DNA of 64,000 nt from Paracoccaceae bacterium (GTDB lineage: Bacteria; Pseudomonadota; Alphaproteobacteria; Rhodobacterales; Rhodobacteraceae): positions 310,001-374,000 of the forward strand of contig WKFI01000012.1 in the NCBI GenBank assembly GCA_014872875.1, in the 5' to 3' direction. The position numbers and the translations under genes were made by a program. Shown here piece after piece: positions 52,988 to 63,145 of this stretch. Positions within the stretch are counted from its first letter, which is position 1, and every line of letters starts with the position of its first letter. Below the pieces are notes generated by a model. The model was not told the origin of the DNA and did not search any database. It saw only the letters and a list, made by a program, of their open reading frames with translations.

Positions 52988-53096
52988 TAAGGGGCGCTGC
53001 CCCCGTCTCTGCCTCGCAGAGACTCCCCCGGAGTTTTTCTGGCAAAGTGAATAGAGGAGCGTGGTCGAGCGACCCCGAATCGGTTGTGCGTAATCG

Positions 53097-53163
53097 CAGG
53101 GCCGCAGGCCCTGCCCGGCCCAACGGGAAGATGGGGGCGGGAGCCCCCGGATGACGGGCGGGA
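53097..53163 (+). repeat. REP-like repeat family A, copy 6
   Basis: CAGGGCC/GGCCCTG hairpin, CCCGGCCCAACGGG, then GGGGGC/GCCCCC hairpin and GGGCGGGAG. It is opposite in orientation to copy 5, and the two copies together fill most of the gap between the YdcH gene and purE. A GGGGCGCTGCCCC palindrome and a GTCTCTGCCTCGCAGAGAC palindrome lie between them at 52991-53028. No gene is supported in 52905-53306. Confidence 0.65.
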
Positions 53164-53220
53164 GCACGTCGCAAGAGCGTCGAAAGCTGTGGTTTTCCAG
53201 CTTGCGACCCGCTTGCCGCA

Positions 53221-53248
53221 TTGCCCCGTTCGGCGATTTGGCTATAGT
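53221..53248 (+). promoter_or_regulatory. candidate sigma-70-like promoter of purEK
   Basis: TTGCCC at 53221-53226, a 16-base spacer and TATAGT at 53243-53248 lie 59 bases before the purE ATG, downstream of the family A repeat pair. Confidence 0.35.
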
Positions 53249-53306
53249 GCGCGCTCTTTCTTCCCGGCCCGATCCAGTGAAAGGGCCAGCACGCAAAGGG
53301 CAGGAC

Positions 53307-53819
53307 ATGGCGGACACCACATCCGAAACCAAAGCCGAGATCAAAGTGGGCATCATCATGGGCAGCCAATCGGACTGGCCCACCATGAAGGAAGCCGCCG
53401 ATATGCTGGACCAGCTTGGGGTCCCGTATGAAGCACGCATCGTTTCGGCACATCGGACACCGGACCGGCTTTGGGACTATGGCAAGACAGCTGTGGATCG
53501 CGGATTGCAGGTGATTATCGCAGGCGCCGGCGGTGCGGCCCACCTGCCGGGCATGATGGCGTCGAAGACCCGGGTGCCGGTTATCGGCGTGCCGGTGCAA
53601 ACCCGGGCCTTGTCTGGTGTGGATTCGCTTTATTCCATCCTGCAGATGCCGCGCGGTTTTCCGGTGGCGACCATGGCGATCGGTGCTGCCGGTGCTGCCA
53701 ATGCCGGTCTGATGGCTGCGGGCATCCTGGCGTTGCAGGACAGGGACCTGGCGAAACGGTTGGACGATTGGCGCGACGCGCTTTCGGCCTCGATCCCGGA
53801 GGTGCCGGTCGATGACTGA
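53307..53819 (+). CDS. purE: N5-carboxyaminoimidazole ribonucleotide mutase
   Basis: A 170-residue class I PurE that moves the carboxyl group of N5-CAIR to give CAIR in purine synthesis. The phosphate loop [13 protein letters not shown], the catalytic [20 protein letters not shown] and the GIPVQTRAL-like [18 protein letters not shown] are standard. The start at 53307 is [10 protein letters not shown]. Its stop codon overlaps the purK start by 8 bases, coupling the consecutive enzymes. Confidence 0.97.
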   Translation: MADTTSETKAEIKVGIIMGSQSDWPTMKEAADMLDQLGVPYEARIVSAHRTPDRLWDYGKTAVDRGLQVIIAGAGGAAHLPGMMASKTRVPVIGVPVQTRALSGVDSLYSILQMPRGFPVATMAIGAAGAANAGLMAAGILALQDRDLAKRLDDWRDALSASIPEVPVDD

Positions 53820-54894
53820 GACCCTGTCCCCCGGAGCCACCATCGGTATTTTGGGTGGCGGCCAACTGGGCCGCATGCTGTCGGTCGCTGCCTCCCGCCT
53901 GGGGTTCAAAACCCATATCTATGAGCCCGGTGCCAACCCACCTGCCGGTCAGGTGGCCGATCAGGTCACGACTGCCGGCTACGACGATGCAGAAGCCCTG
54001 GCCCGGTTTGCCGAAGCCGTGGATGTGATCACCTATGAGTTCGAGAACATTCCAACAACCGCTCTGGACATTCTGGAGGCACATCGCCCGATCCGCCCGG
54101 GCCGCGAGGCGCTGCGTGTCAGCCAGGACCGGCTGACCGAAAAGACTTTCCTGCAGGATCTCGGCCTGCAGACCGCGCCTTTTGCCGACATCACCGATGC
54201 GGCCTCTCTGGAGGTGGCATTGGCCGAAATCGGCGCGCCTTCGATCCTCAAGACCCGGCGCTTTGGCTATGATGGCAAGGGGCAGGCCCGGATCAAGACA
54301 CCCGAAGATGCACCCCAGGCGCTGGCCGACATGGCGGGGGCCTCGGCCATTCTGGAAGGCTTTGTGAATTTCAGCCACGAAGTGTCGGTGATCGCGGCGC
54401 GTGGCGTGACTGGCGAAGTCTCGTGCTTTGATCCTGGTGAAAACGTGCACCGGGACGGTATCCTGCACACCACCACCGTGCCCGCCCGCCTGACCGGCAG
54501 CCAGCGCATGGATGCGGTCCTGCTGGCGGGCAAGATCCTGAACGCGTTGGATTATGTCGGCGTGCTGGGGGTCGAACTGTTTGTCACCCCCCAGGGTCTG
54601 ATCGTGAACGAGATCGCGCCACGCGTGCACAATTCCGGCCACTGGACCCAGAATGGTTGTGCCATCGACCAGTTCGAACAGCATATCCGCGCCGTCGCAG
54701 GATGGCCGCTGGGCGACGGGCAGCGTCATTCGGATGTTGTTATGGAAAACCTGATCGGCTTTGACGTGGACCGGGTGCCCGAGCTGTCGCGGGAAAGCAA
54801 CTGTGCCATTCATCTCTATGGCAAGGCCGAGACCAAAGAGGGTCGCAAGATGGGACATGTCAACCGTGTCCAGGTGGTCGAGCCCAAGAGCTGA
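53812..54894 (+). CDS. purK: N5-carboxyaminoimidazole ribonucleotide synthase
   Basis: A 360-residue ATP-grasp enzyme that makes N5-CAIR from AIR, ATP and bicarbonate, upstream of PurE in the pathway. The N-terminal [20 protein letters not shown], the ATP-grasp core [30 protein letters not shown] and [17 protein letters not shown] are all present. The last motif includes the metal-binding Glu and Asn. It overlaps purE by 8 bases. Confidence 0.97.
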   Translation: MTETLSPGATIGILGGGQLGRMLSVAASRLGFKTHIYEPGANPPAGQVADQVTTAGYDDAEALARFAEAVDVITYEFENIPTTALDILEAHRPIRPGREALRVSQDRLTEKTFLQDLGLQTAPFADITDAASLEVALAEIGAPSILKTRRFGYDGKGQARIKTPEDAPQALADMAGASAILEGFVNFSHEVSVIAARGVTGEVSCFDPGENVHRDGILHTTTVPARLTGSQRMDAVLLAGKILNALDYVGVLGVELFVTPQGLIVNEIAPRVHNSGHWTQNGCAIDQFEQHIRAVAGWPLGDGQRHSDVVMENLIGFDVDRVPELSRESNCAIHLYGKAETKEGRKMGHVNRVQVVEPKS

Positions 54895-54965
54895 CGTTTC
54901 TCGGGGCGAGATAATTCTCAGGTTTTCTCCGATGCCCGAAGCAGATGGCATCACAAAACGGACAC

Positions 54966-55011
54966 CCCGTCGGAAATCGGTTTCCTGACGGGATGTTCCG
55001 GCTTAAGCCGG
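54966..55011 (+). promoter_or_regulatory. paired hairpins directly before the DMT exporter start
   Basis: CCCGTCGGAAA-TCGG-TTTCC(T)GACGGG at 54966-54992 is an 11-bp stem with one bulge. It is followed by the perfect 14-bp palindrome CCGGCTTAAGCCGG at 54998-55011, which ends 4 bases before the ATG at 55016 and covers the ribosome-binding position. Either a repressor site or an RNA structure that hides the start is possible. Confidence 0.4.
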
Positions 55012-55015
55012 TTGA

Positions 55016-55879
55016 ATGCGCCTGATTATACTGACCTGCCTCGCCATGATCGCCTTTGCCGCCAATTCGGTTCTGAACCGACTGGCAGTGGGGACCGGCG
55101 CAATTGACGCCGAAAGCTTTGCGGTGATCCGGCTGGCCAGCGGCATGGTGATGCTTTGCGTGTTGGCATTTGGTCAAAAGGTCAGCCTGGCGCAGCCCTG
55201 GCCGAAACTGGTCGTGGGCGGGGTGTCTCTGACGCTTTACATGTTGGGCTTTTCGCTTGCATATCGCTCACTCGATGCGGGGTTGGGCGCACTGATCCTG
55301 TTTGGCGTTGTGCAGTTCACCATGTTCGGCTGGAACGCCTTGATGGGCCAGCGCATCACGCCGTTGCAACTGGGCGGTGGCGCGGTAGCCCTCGCCGGGC
55401 TGGCCCTGGTCTTGTGGCCCACGGGAATGACCGACAAGGTGCAGACAACAACATTCAGCGGACTGGGCTTCATGGTGCTGGCCGGTCTGGGCTGGGGGGC
55501 TTATTCGCTGGCCGGGCGCGGAGCGCAATCTCCCTTGGGAGCGACAGCGGGCAACTTCATCCTGTCCTTTGGCTTGACGTTGATGGTTCTTCTGGTCCTC
55601 GGCTGGAGGCCCAACGTAACGCCCTTTGGTATCGCTCTGGCCTGCTTGTCGGGCGCTGTGACCTCGGGCATGGGCTATGCAATCTGGTATCGCGTCTTGC
55701 CTGATCTGCCCGGTCCGCTGGCAGGGACGATCCAACTTTCGGTTCCGGTGATCGCGATCTTGGCTGGCGCGCTGATGCTGGGTGAAGCCCTGAGCCTGCG
55801 GATCCTCGTGGGCGCTGCCATCGTGATCAGCGGTATCGCGCTGGTCCTTCAGGGGGGAAAACCGCGCAAAACCGGGTGA
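55016..55879 (+). CDS. EamA/DMT superfamily transporter
   Basis: A 287-residue inner-membrane protein with ten predicted helices in two EamA halves (about 1-135 and 145-285). [14 protein letters not shown] and [27 protein letters not shown] are typical ends of the two repeats. The family exports or imports metabolites such as amino acids or nucleobases; the substrate is not predictable. There is no clear ribosome site, because a palindrome occupies that place. The 5' end of the lipase gene lies 41 bases after its stop codon. Confidence 0.9.
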   Translation: MRLIILTCLAMIAFAANSVLNRLAVGTGAIDAESFAVIRLASGMVMLCVLAFGQKVSLAQPWPKLVVGGVSLTLYMLGFSLAYRSLDAGLGALILFGVVQFTMFGWNALMGQRITPLQLGGGAVALAGLALVLWPTGMTDKVQTTTFSGLGFMVLAGLGWGAYSLAGRGAQSPLGATAGNFILSFGLTLMVLLVLGWRPNVTPFGIALACLSGAVTSGMGYAIWYRVLPDLPGPLAGTIQLSVPVIAILAGALMLGEALSLRILVGAAIVISGIALVLQGGKPRKTG

Positions 55880-55920
55880 GCGGGGTTTTCTGCATCCGGT
55901 CAAAGGGCTATCTGGGCCGC

Positions 55921-56706
55921 ATGTTGCGTGCCCTGACCCTCCTCCTGATGCTCATGCCTCTGCCGGCGCTGGCCGATTGCGTGGTGCTGCTGCATGGGCT
56001 GGCCCGCACCGAGGCGTCGTTCACCGTCATGGAGCAGGTCCTGTCTCAACGCGGTTATCAGGTGGTGCGCCCCGGGTATCCCTCGACCGATCTGCCAATC
56101 CCCGAGCTGGCCGACCAGACCCTGCCCAGCGCCGTGGCAGAGTGCGGCGACAAAACAGTCCATTTCGTCACCCATTCCATGGGTGGAATCCTGACACGCT
56201 ATTGGCTGCTGGTAAACCAGCCTGAAAATCTGGGTCGCGTGGTGATGCTGGGGCCGCCGAACCAGGGCAGTGAGCTGGTTGACAAACTGGGCGACTGGGA
56301 GGTGTTCGGCCTGCTGAACGGGCCCGCGGGCATGCAGCTGGGCACCGGCCCCTCGAGCGTGCCACGCCGTCTGCCTGCGGTCAGCTATCCGGTTGGTGTC
56401 ATTGCCGGGGACAAATCACTGAACCCGGTCTTCTCCTCGATCATTCCGGGGGCCGATGATGGCAAGGTTTCGGTGGACTCGACCCGCGTACAGGGCATGT
56501 CGGATCACATCGTCCTTCCCGTCACCCACACATTCATGATGAACAACCCGTTGGTCATCGCACAGGCCGTCCATTTCATCGAATTCGGCCGGTTCAATGC
56601 CGACCTGTCCTGGATGGACAGCGTTTTCGGCACCCTGGACTCGGAGTGCGAAGACGGCCCCTGTAGCAGCGTTGCCCCACAGACGGGCCGCGCGGAGGAT
56701 AGATGA
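55921..56706 (+). CDS. exported alpha/beta hydrolase (lipase-like)
   Basis: A 261-residue secreted hydrolase. Residues 1-18 ([18 protein letters not shown]) are a Sec signal peptide. The oxyanion segment [14 protein letters not shown] and the nucleophile elbow THSMGG (serine near residue 101) are clear, and a [12 protein letters not shown] region with a late His (VTHTFMM) completes a plausible triad. It resembles the small LipA/PGAP1-like esterases. The GTG at 55876 gives a longer frame but would bury the signal peptide. It overlaps the phnM-like gene by 4 bases. Confidence 0.85.
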   Translation: MLRALTLLLMLMPLPALADCVVLLHGLARTEASFTVMEQVLSQRGYQVVRPGYPSTDLPIPELADQTLPSAVAECGDKTVHFVTHSMGGILTRYWLLVNQPENLGRVVMLGPPNQGSELVDKLGDWEVFGLLNGPAGMQLGTGPSSVPRRLPAVSYPVGVIAGDKSLNPVFSSIIPGADDGKVSVDSTRVQGMSDHIVLPVTHTFMMNNPLVIAQAVHFIEFGRFNADLSWMDSVFGTLDSECEDGPCSSVAPQTGRAEDR

Positions 56707-57854
56707 TGGTTTTGGACGTGACCCTGACCAGAGCGAAAACATTGATCCACGGCCAAGGGTTGATGCAGACGCCGCTGTCGCTGGCAGGAGGCCTTGTCGT
56801 GGACGTGCCTACGGGGCGCGAGATCGACCTGAGCGGCTATCTGGTTCTGCCTGGCATCGTCGATGTGCACGGCGACGGGTTCGAACGCCATGTCGCCCCG
56901 CGACGAGGCGCGATGAAACAGATGGTCGAGGGGCTCATGGCCGCCGAAACCGAATTGGCTGCGAATGGCGTGACCACGGGGGTTCTGGCCCAGTTTGTCA
57001 GTTGGGAAGGTGGGCTACGCGGGTTGGAGTTTGCCGAAGAAGTCTTCACCGCGCTGAAGAATATCCGGGGCCAGGTGGTCACAGATCTGCGGGCCCAGCT
57101 GCGGTTCGAAACCCATCTGCTGGATGATTATGCCACCCTGCCCGACCGGATCCGCGATTGGGGCGTCGGCTATGTGGTGTTCAACGACCACCTGCCTCAT
57201 GACCGACTGGCCGAAGGTCGCAAACCGCCGCGCCTGACCGGGCAGGCCTTGAAGGCGGGTCGCAATCCTGAAAAGCATTTCGAACTGTTGCTCGACCTGC
57301 ACGCCCGCGGTGCGGATGTGCCCGCCGCATTGGATGCGCTTTGCCCGGTTCTGGGCGAGATGGGAATCCGGTTGGGATCGCATGACGATCACAGCGCTTG
57401 TGACCGCGCTGCCTGGCGTGCACGCGGAGTGCGGATCTCCGAGTTCCCGGAAACGACCGAGGCCGCAGAGGCCGCCCGGCAAGCTGGCGATCTGGTGATC
57501 ATGGGCGCACCCAACGTGGTGCGGGGCGGCTCGCACAAGGGCAATGCCTCGGCACTGGAGATCATTGCGCTGGGGCTATGCGATGCCATCGCATCGGATT
57601 ACCACTATCCCAGCCTACGCCGCGCGGCGCTGATGCTGGTGAACACAGGGCTTATGGATCTGGCCGAGGCGTGGAACCTCGTCTCCGAAGGCCCTGCCCG
57701 CGTGCTGGGGCTGAACGACCGGGGCAAATTGCTGCCCGGCCAGCGCGCCGATCTGGTGATCCTTGACGCCCAAACCCACCGTATCGCCGCCACCCTGTCA
57801 GGCGGGCGCGTGAGCTATATGAGCGGTGACATCGCCCAACGCTTCGTGGGTTGA
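56703..57854 (+). CDS. phnM: PhnM-like alpha-D-ribose 1-methylphosphonate 5-triphosphate diphosphatase
   Basis: A 383-residue amidohydrolase. In the carbon-phosphorus lyase pathway PhnM removes pyrophosphate from ribose 1-methylphosphonate 5-triphosphate. The metal-binding start [17 protein letters not shown], the central [31 protein letters not shown] and SDYHYPSL with a final GRVSYM are characteristic of PhnM. No other phn genes are in the window, so this is an isolated copy that may have another role. It starts in the lipase stop codon (ATGATG). Confidence 0.92.
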   Translation: MMVLDVTLTRAKTLIHGQGLMQTPLSLAGGLVVDVPTGREIDLSGYLVLPGIVDVHGDGFERHVAPRRGAMKQMVEGLMAAETELAANGVTTGVLAQFVSWEGGLRGLEFAEEVFTALKNIRGQVVTDLRAQLRFETHLLDDYATLPDRIRDWGVGYVVFNDHLPHDRLAEGRKPPRLTGQALKAGRNPEKHFELLLDLHARGADVPAALDALCPVLGEMGIRLGSHDDHSACDRAAWRARGVRISEFPETTEAAEAARQAGDLVIMGAPNVVRGGSHKGNASALEIIALGLCDAIASDYHYPSLRRAALMLVNTGLMDLAEAWNLVSEGPARVLGLNDRGKLLPGQRADLVILDAQTHRIAATLSGGRVSYMSGDIAQRFVG

Positions 57855-57861
57855 GCCTAGT

Positions 57862-57887
57862 CCAAGAAAATTGATGAATTTTCTTGG
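57862..57887. repeat. AATTTTC hairpin (family C), copy 1
   Basis: CCAAGAAAATT-GATG-AATTTTCTTGG is a perfect 11-bp stem, 7 bases after the phnM stop codon. Related hairpins occur at 58309-58331 and 61530-61551. From here to 58263 no gene or RNA is supported. Confidence 0.6.
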
Positions 57888-58263
57888 GTGCCGGTGGCGC
57901 GGTTTCGCGTTTTCTGGCCCTGGCAGGCCCCTGCTTGCCGCGCTCCATATTCGGCTTGGCTGCGTTTATTCAGATCACCGTAGTCAGAGGAGAGCTGATC
58001 CGCCAGGCCTTGGCAGGAGACCCCGAAAGGCTCAGATACTGGCTGGCAGAACGCGCCGCTTGTTCAGTCCAGTCAACCGACATGCTGTCCACGGCGACCG
58101 CCGCCCAGTCAGAGCTTGCGCAAAGGCCCGCGATCCCGCGCAGATCAAGATAAAGGCGGCCAGTACAGATTTTGTCATTTGGAACAGCTTGCCAGTCGGA
58201 AACACCCAAACTCACTTTTGAGGTCAGGGACCTAAAAAACCCTGCAAAAACAATGCCATTTGG

Positions 58264-58297
58264 CCAAAACAACAAAGGCGCCCCGAGGGACGCCTTT
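58264..58297 (-). terminator. intrinsic terminator of groESL
   Basis: On the minus strand AAAGGCG, a 10-base loop and CGCCTTT form a 7-bp stem, followed by GTTGTTTTGG. It lies 36 bases past the groEL stop codon. Confidence 0.6.
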
Positions 58298-58308
58298 GCC
58301 GTATGTTG

Positions 58309-58331
58309 CACAATTTTCGTGGAAAATTGTG
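58309..58331. repeat. AATTTTC hairpin (family C), copy 2
   Basis: CACAATTTTC-GTG-GAAAATTGTG, a perfect 10-bp stem directly after the groEL stop codon. With the stem at 58274-58297 it gives a double-hairpin 3' end. Confidence 0.5.
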
Positions 58332-58332
58332 A

Positions 58333-59985
<1,653 letters not shown>

Positions 59986-60039
59986 TTAGAATTCTTTATG
60001 TGTTCAGCGAGAAATAAGGATCAGAGAAACCCGCAGGGC

Positions 60040-60327
60040 TTACTCGATGATCCCCATGATGTCGCTTTCTTTCATCATCAGCAGTTCTTCGCCGTCGACC
60101 GAAACTTCGGTGCCGGACCATTTGCCGAACAGGATCTTGTCGCCAGCCGACACGGCCATCGCGATCAGCTCGCCGCTGTCCTTGCGGGCGCCTTCGCCGC
60201 AAGCGACAACAACGCCTTCGGAAGGCTTTTCTTTTGCGCTATCGGGGATGATCAGGCCACCGGCGGTTTTTTCTTCGCTTTCGGTGCGACGAACCAGCAC
60301 GCGGTCATGAAGCGGTTTCAATGCCAT
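60040..60327 (-). CDS. groES: co-chaperonin GroES
   Basis: The 95-residue 10-kDa lid of Gro[16 protein letters not shown] [14 protein letters not shown], the mobile loop [21 protein letters not shown] and the final [19 protein letters not shown] are complete. The ATG at 60327 with AAGGAGC fixes the start; the open frame upstream runs into the CIRCE element. 66 bases separate it from groEL. Confidence 0.98.
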   Translation of the reverse strand: MALKPLHDRVLVRRTESEEKTAGGLIIPDSAKEKPSEGVVVACGEGARKDSGELIAMAVSAGDKILFGKWSGTEVSVDGEELLMMKESDIMGIIE

Positions 60328-60386
60328 CTTTGCAGCTCCTTGAGGCTCAAAGGTTGTTGTTCCTCCCCCCGCTCCCTGCGAGGGCA

Positions 60387-60413
60387 TTAGCACTCATCTT
60401 TGGTGAGTGCTAA
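60387..60413 (-). promoter_or_regulatory. CIRCE operator (HrcA site)
   Basis: TTAGCACTC, nine bases (ATCTTTGGT) and GAGTGCTAA match the CIRCE consensus in all 18 arm positions. It lies 60 bases before the groES ATG and within the predicted 5' leader of the transcript. Confidence 0.95.
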
Positions 60414-60421
60414 CGGCGAAA

Positions 60422-60450
60422 TAGCTAGGCGGTGAAATCGCCCGAGTCAA
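60422..60450 (-). promoter_or_regulatory. sigma-70-like promoter of groESL
   Basis: On the minus strand TTGACT at 60450-60445, a 17-base spacer and TAGCTA at 60427-60422 lie directly upstream of CIRCE, so bound HrcA would block initiation. Confidence 0.6.
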
Positions 60451-60598
60451 CAAGCCGCTTCGAAAAATTTTGCCCGCATCGAACAATCCCTCCGTGACGG
60501 CATTCTTTACGCGGGTCACGGGACAGATAGAGTGTGCCCACCACCGGTTCAACACGTCAGAGCCAACTTACCTGCCCACGCTTGAAAGGCCGCAAGAC

Positions 60599-61495
60599 AT
60601 GCAGATCAGCGCAAACGGAATTCACCTGGAGGTCGAGGATCACGGACCTCGCGACGGCACGCCCCTGGTGCTGATCCGTGGCCAGGGCAGCCAGCTGGTG
60701 CATTGGCCTGATGCATTGATCGAAGGTTTTGCAGCGGAAGGGTTTCGCGTGATTGCTTTCGACAACCGGGACACAGGGCTGTCGCAACGTTGTCCTTCGG
60801 ACACGGCGCCGGGGCAGGCAGACGCTATTCTGGAGCTGATCCGCAAAGGAGGCGATTTGCCGAAACCTTATGGGATCGAGGATTTGGCCGCTGATGTAAT
60901 CGGCTTGCTGGACGCGATGGGAATTGCGCGCGCGCATATCTTCGGCATCTCGATGGGCGGGGCAATTCTGCAGCAGATCTGCTTGGATCACCCGGACAGG
61001 TTGTTTTCAGCCACCATCGTGATGACTGCCTGCCGGCCGCTGGTGGACCGACGCAGCGGTGACAGCAGTGCCTTGGCCGCTCTGGCCGAGAGTTTGCTGG
61101 TTAACCCGCGCACCCGCGAAGAATACCTGCAAGGACAAGTCGAGGAACACGCCAACTGGGGCAGCCCCGGCTTTCCAATGCCCGAGGAGGAGATCCGGGC
61201 CATGGCGGCTCGCGCCTATGAGCGCGGGGTAGACGATCAGGGTATGAACCGGCAGGTGTTGGCCATTGCCCATGCGCCGGACCGCCGCGAAGACCTGAAA
61301 AAAGTCGCCCTGCCCTGCATGGTGATCCACGGCACGGATGACACATTGATCCCGCTTGAACTGGGACAGGAGATCGCCGCCCATATTCCCGGAAGTGTCT
61401 TTCACGCCATCGAGGGCATGGGCCATATCATCACCCCGGCCCTGTCGCCACTGATCGTCGATCTGGTTACGGGTTTCACGAAGCGCGACGCCTGA
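60599..61495 (+). CDS. alpha/beta hydrolase
   Basis: A 298-residue cytosolic hydrolase. The nucleophile is in FGISMGGAI, the acid in HGTDDTLIPLELG, and the His in EGMGHIITPAL. The oxyanion strand is PLVLIRGQGSQLVHWPD, and an FDNRDTGLSQR segment is shared with aclacinomycin-methylesterase-like and proline-iminopeptidase-like members. The start MQISANGIHLEVEDHG at 60599 follows family practice; the frame opens at 60470. The natural substrate is unknown. It is divergent from groESL. Confidence 0.9.
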   Translation: MQISANGIHLEVEDHGPRDGTPLVLIRGQGSQLVHWPDALIEGFAAEGFRVIAFDNRDTGLSQRCPSDTAPGQADAILELIRKGGDLPKPYGIEDLAADVIGLLDAMGIARAHIFGISMGGAILQQICLDHPDRLFSATIVMTACRPLVDRRSGDSSALAALAESLLVNPRTREEYLQGQVEEHANWGSPGFPMPEEEIRAMAARAYERGVDDQGMNRQVLAIAHAPDRREDLKKVALPCMVIHGTDDTLIPLELGQEIAAHIPGSVFHAIEGMGHIITPALSPLIVDLVTGFTKRDA

Positions 61496-61506
61496 CCCAC
61501 GCGGCC

Positions 61507-61551
61507 CAAGGCTTTTGCAAAAGCCTTGCCAGAAAATTGGTGAATTTTCTG
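61507..61551. repeat. double palindrome after the hydrolase gene (includes family C, copy 3)
   Basis: CAAGGCTTTTGCAAAAGCCTTG at 61507-61528 is a perfect 22-base palindrome written here in two arms of 11. CAGAAAATT-GGTG-AATTTTCTG at 61530-61551 follows at once and matches the hairpin at 57862. They lie 12 bases after the hydrolase stop codon. Confidence 0.6.
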
Positions 61552-61651
61552 CGCCCTTTCCAGATGTCGTGTTTCGACCTTTTTCTGGTCGAGTTTGGCG
61601 AACTGACCCCCATGCGCGCTCTGTCATCCTGATCTCAATCAGGAGGACATG

Positions 61652-63145
61652 ATGCCCCGGACCCGATCCCGCAGATCCCGCCCCGCCCCTGTACAGGCCA
61701 GAGGTCCAGTGCAATCCATGCTGGCCCCAGTCGAACTGCTCTCGGCCGATCAGGTGGAGGCCATCCACGCGGCCTCGCTCACCGTGTTGCAGGAAACCGG
61801 GATCGAAATCCTCTCGCCCAGCGCCCGGGCTTTGTATCGCGACGCAGGCGCCGAGGTAGACGAAAGCACCGAGCGGGTCCGACTGCCCCCCGAACTGGTG
61901 GAAGACACGATCCGCACCTGCCCGTCCGACTGGACCTTTCACGCCCGCAATCCGGCACGCAATGTGCCCATTGGCGGGCGTTGGTTGGCCTATTGCAACG
62001 CCACCACCCCACCCTATGTCAGCGGCCCCGGCCTGCCTCGCCAACCCGGCAGCCTCAAGACCTTCACCCAAGCGGTGCAACTGTGTCAGGCGCTGGACCA
62101 GATGCATTTCTTCTATGGCTACCCGGTGGAACCACAGGATCTGCCGGTACACACCCGGCATCTCGACGCCTATCATGTTCTGGCAACCCAATCGGACAAG
62201 ATCTGGCGCGCCTATGCCATGTCCGACATGAGTGACGCGCTGGAAATGGCGCGGATCGCCCGCGGTGTTTCCGCCGATCAATTCGCCGTTGAGCCCAGCC
62301 TGCTTCTGAATTGCAACACCAATTCCCCGCTCAAGATCGACCAAGCGATGTGCGACGGGCTGATCGCCATGGCGCGCCACGGCCAGCCGGTGGTGATCTC
62401 GGCCTTCACAATGGCGGGAGCCATGGCGCCAGTGACCATGGCCGGCGCTCTTGTTGAACAGAATGCCGAATGTCTGGCCGGAATGGCACTGACCCAATTG
62501 GTCCGCCCCGGCGCGCCGGTCATCTATGGCGCCTTCACCTCGAACGTGCATATGCGCTCGGGCGCGGTGGCTTTGGGCACACCGGAATATGCACAGGCTG
62601 CGATTGCCGGTGGGCAACTGGCCCGCCGCTATGGCGTGCCGTATAAATCCTCCAACGTGAACAGCTCGAACGCGCCGGATGCGCAAGCCGCTTATGAAAG
62701 CATGAATGCGCTCTGGGCCACTCACATGAGCCATTGCAACGTGATGGCGCACGGCATCGGTTGGCTCGAATCCGGTCTGACCTTCAGCTTTGAAAAGGCC
62801 ATCATCGACGCCGAAATGCTGCGCATGATGCAGGCTTTCCTGCGCCCCATGGATCTGAGCGACGAGGCGCTTGGCGTTGCGTCGATCGCGCGGGTCGGGC
62901 CGGGAGGGCATTTCTTTGCCGATCCTCTGACGCTCGAGCGGTACGAGACCGCGTTCTGGGAACCGATGCTGAGCGATTGGCAGCCTTATGACGGCTGGGC
63001 TGAGGCGGGCAGCAAAACCGCCACCACCCGCGCCAGTGCGATCGCCGAGACCCTGTTGGAGCAGTTCGAACCACCGCCCATGGATCCGGCCATTCGCGAC
63101 GAACTGGACACCCATGTGGCAAAACGCAAGGAAGAATTGTCATGA
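61652..63145 (+). CDS. trimethylamine methyltransferase (MttB) family protein, non-pyrrolysine
   Basis: A 497-residue TIM-barrel protein of COG5598. Characteristic parts are LSADQVEAIHAASLTVLQETGIEIL, VQLCQALDQMHFF, a central GAPVIYGAFTSNVHMRSGA and the C-terminal AHGIGWLESGLTFSFEKAIID. It lacks any in-frame stop, so no pyrrolysine is used; such homologues include glycine-betaine (MtgB) and other quaternary-amine methyltransferases. AGGAGG precedes the second of two ATGs. The 4-base overlap with an FAD dehydrogenase of the sarcosine/dimethylglycine type suggests joint N-methyl amine breakdown. Confidence 0.88.
   Translation: MPRTRSRRSRPAPVQARGPVQSMLAPVELLSADQVEAIHAASLTVLQETGIEILSPSARALYRDAGAEVDESTERVRLPPELVEDTIRTCPSDWTFHARNPARNVPIGGRWLAYCNATTPPYVSGPGLPRQPGSLKTFTQAVQLCQALDQMHFFYGYPVEPQDLPVHTRHLDAYHVLATQSDKIWRAYAMSDMSDALEMARIARGVSADQFAVEPSLLLNCNTNSPLKIDQAMCDGLIAMARHGQPVVISAFTMAGAMAPVTMAGALVEQNAECLAGMALTQLVRPGAPVIYGAFTSNVHMRSGAVALGTPEYAQAAIAGGQLARRYGVPYKSSNVNSSNAPDAQAAYESMNALWATHMSHCNVMAHGIGWLESGLTFSFEKAIIDAEMLRMMQAFLRPMDLSDEALGVASIARVGPGGHFFADPLTLERYETAFWEPMLSDWQPYDGWAEAGSKTATTRASAIAETLLEQFEPPPMDPAIRDELDTHVAKRKEELS

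Noticed and set aside
61007..63115. A minus-strand open frame of 702 codons
   Set aside because: It is a shadow of the hydrolase and MttB-like genes, both supported by motifs on the plus strand.
61652..63145. Pyrrolysine use in the MttB-like gene
   Set aside because: The frame has no internal TAG from start to stop, so it belongs to the non-pyrrolysine branch of the family.
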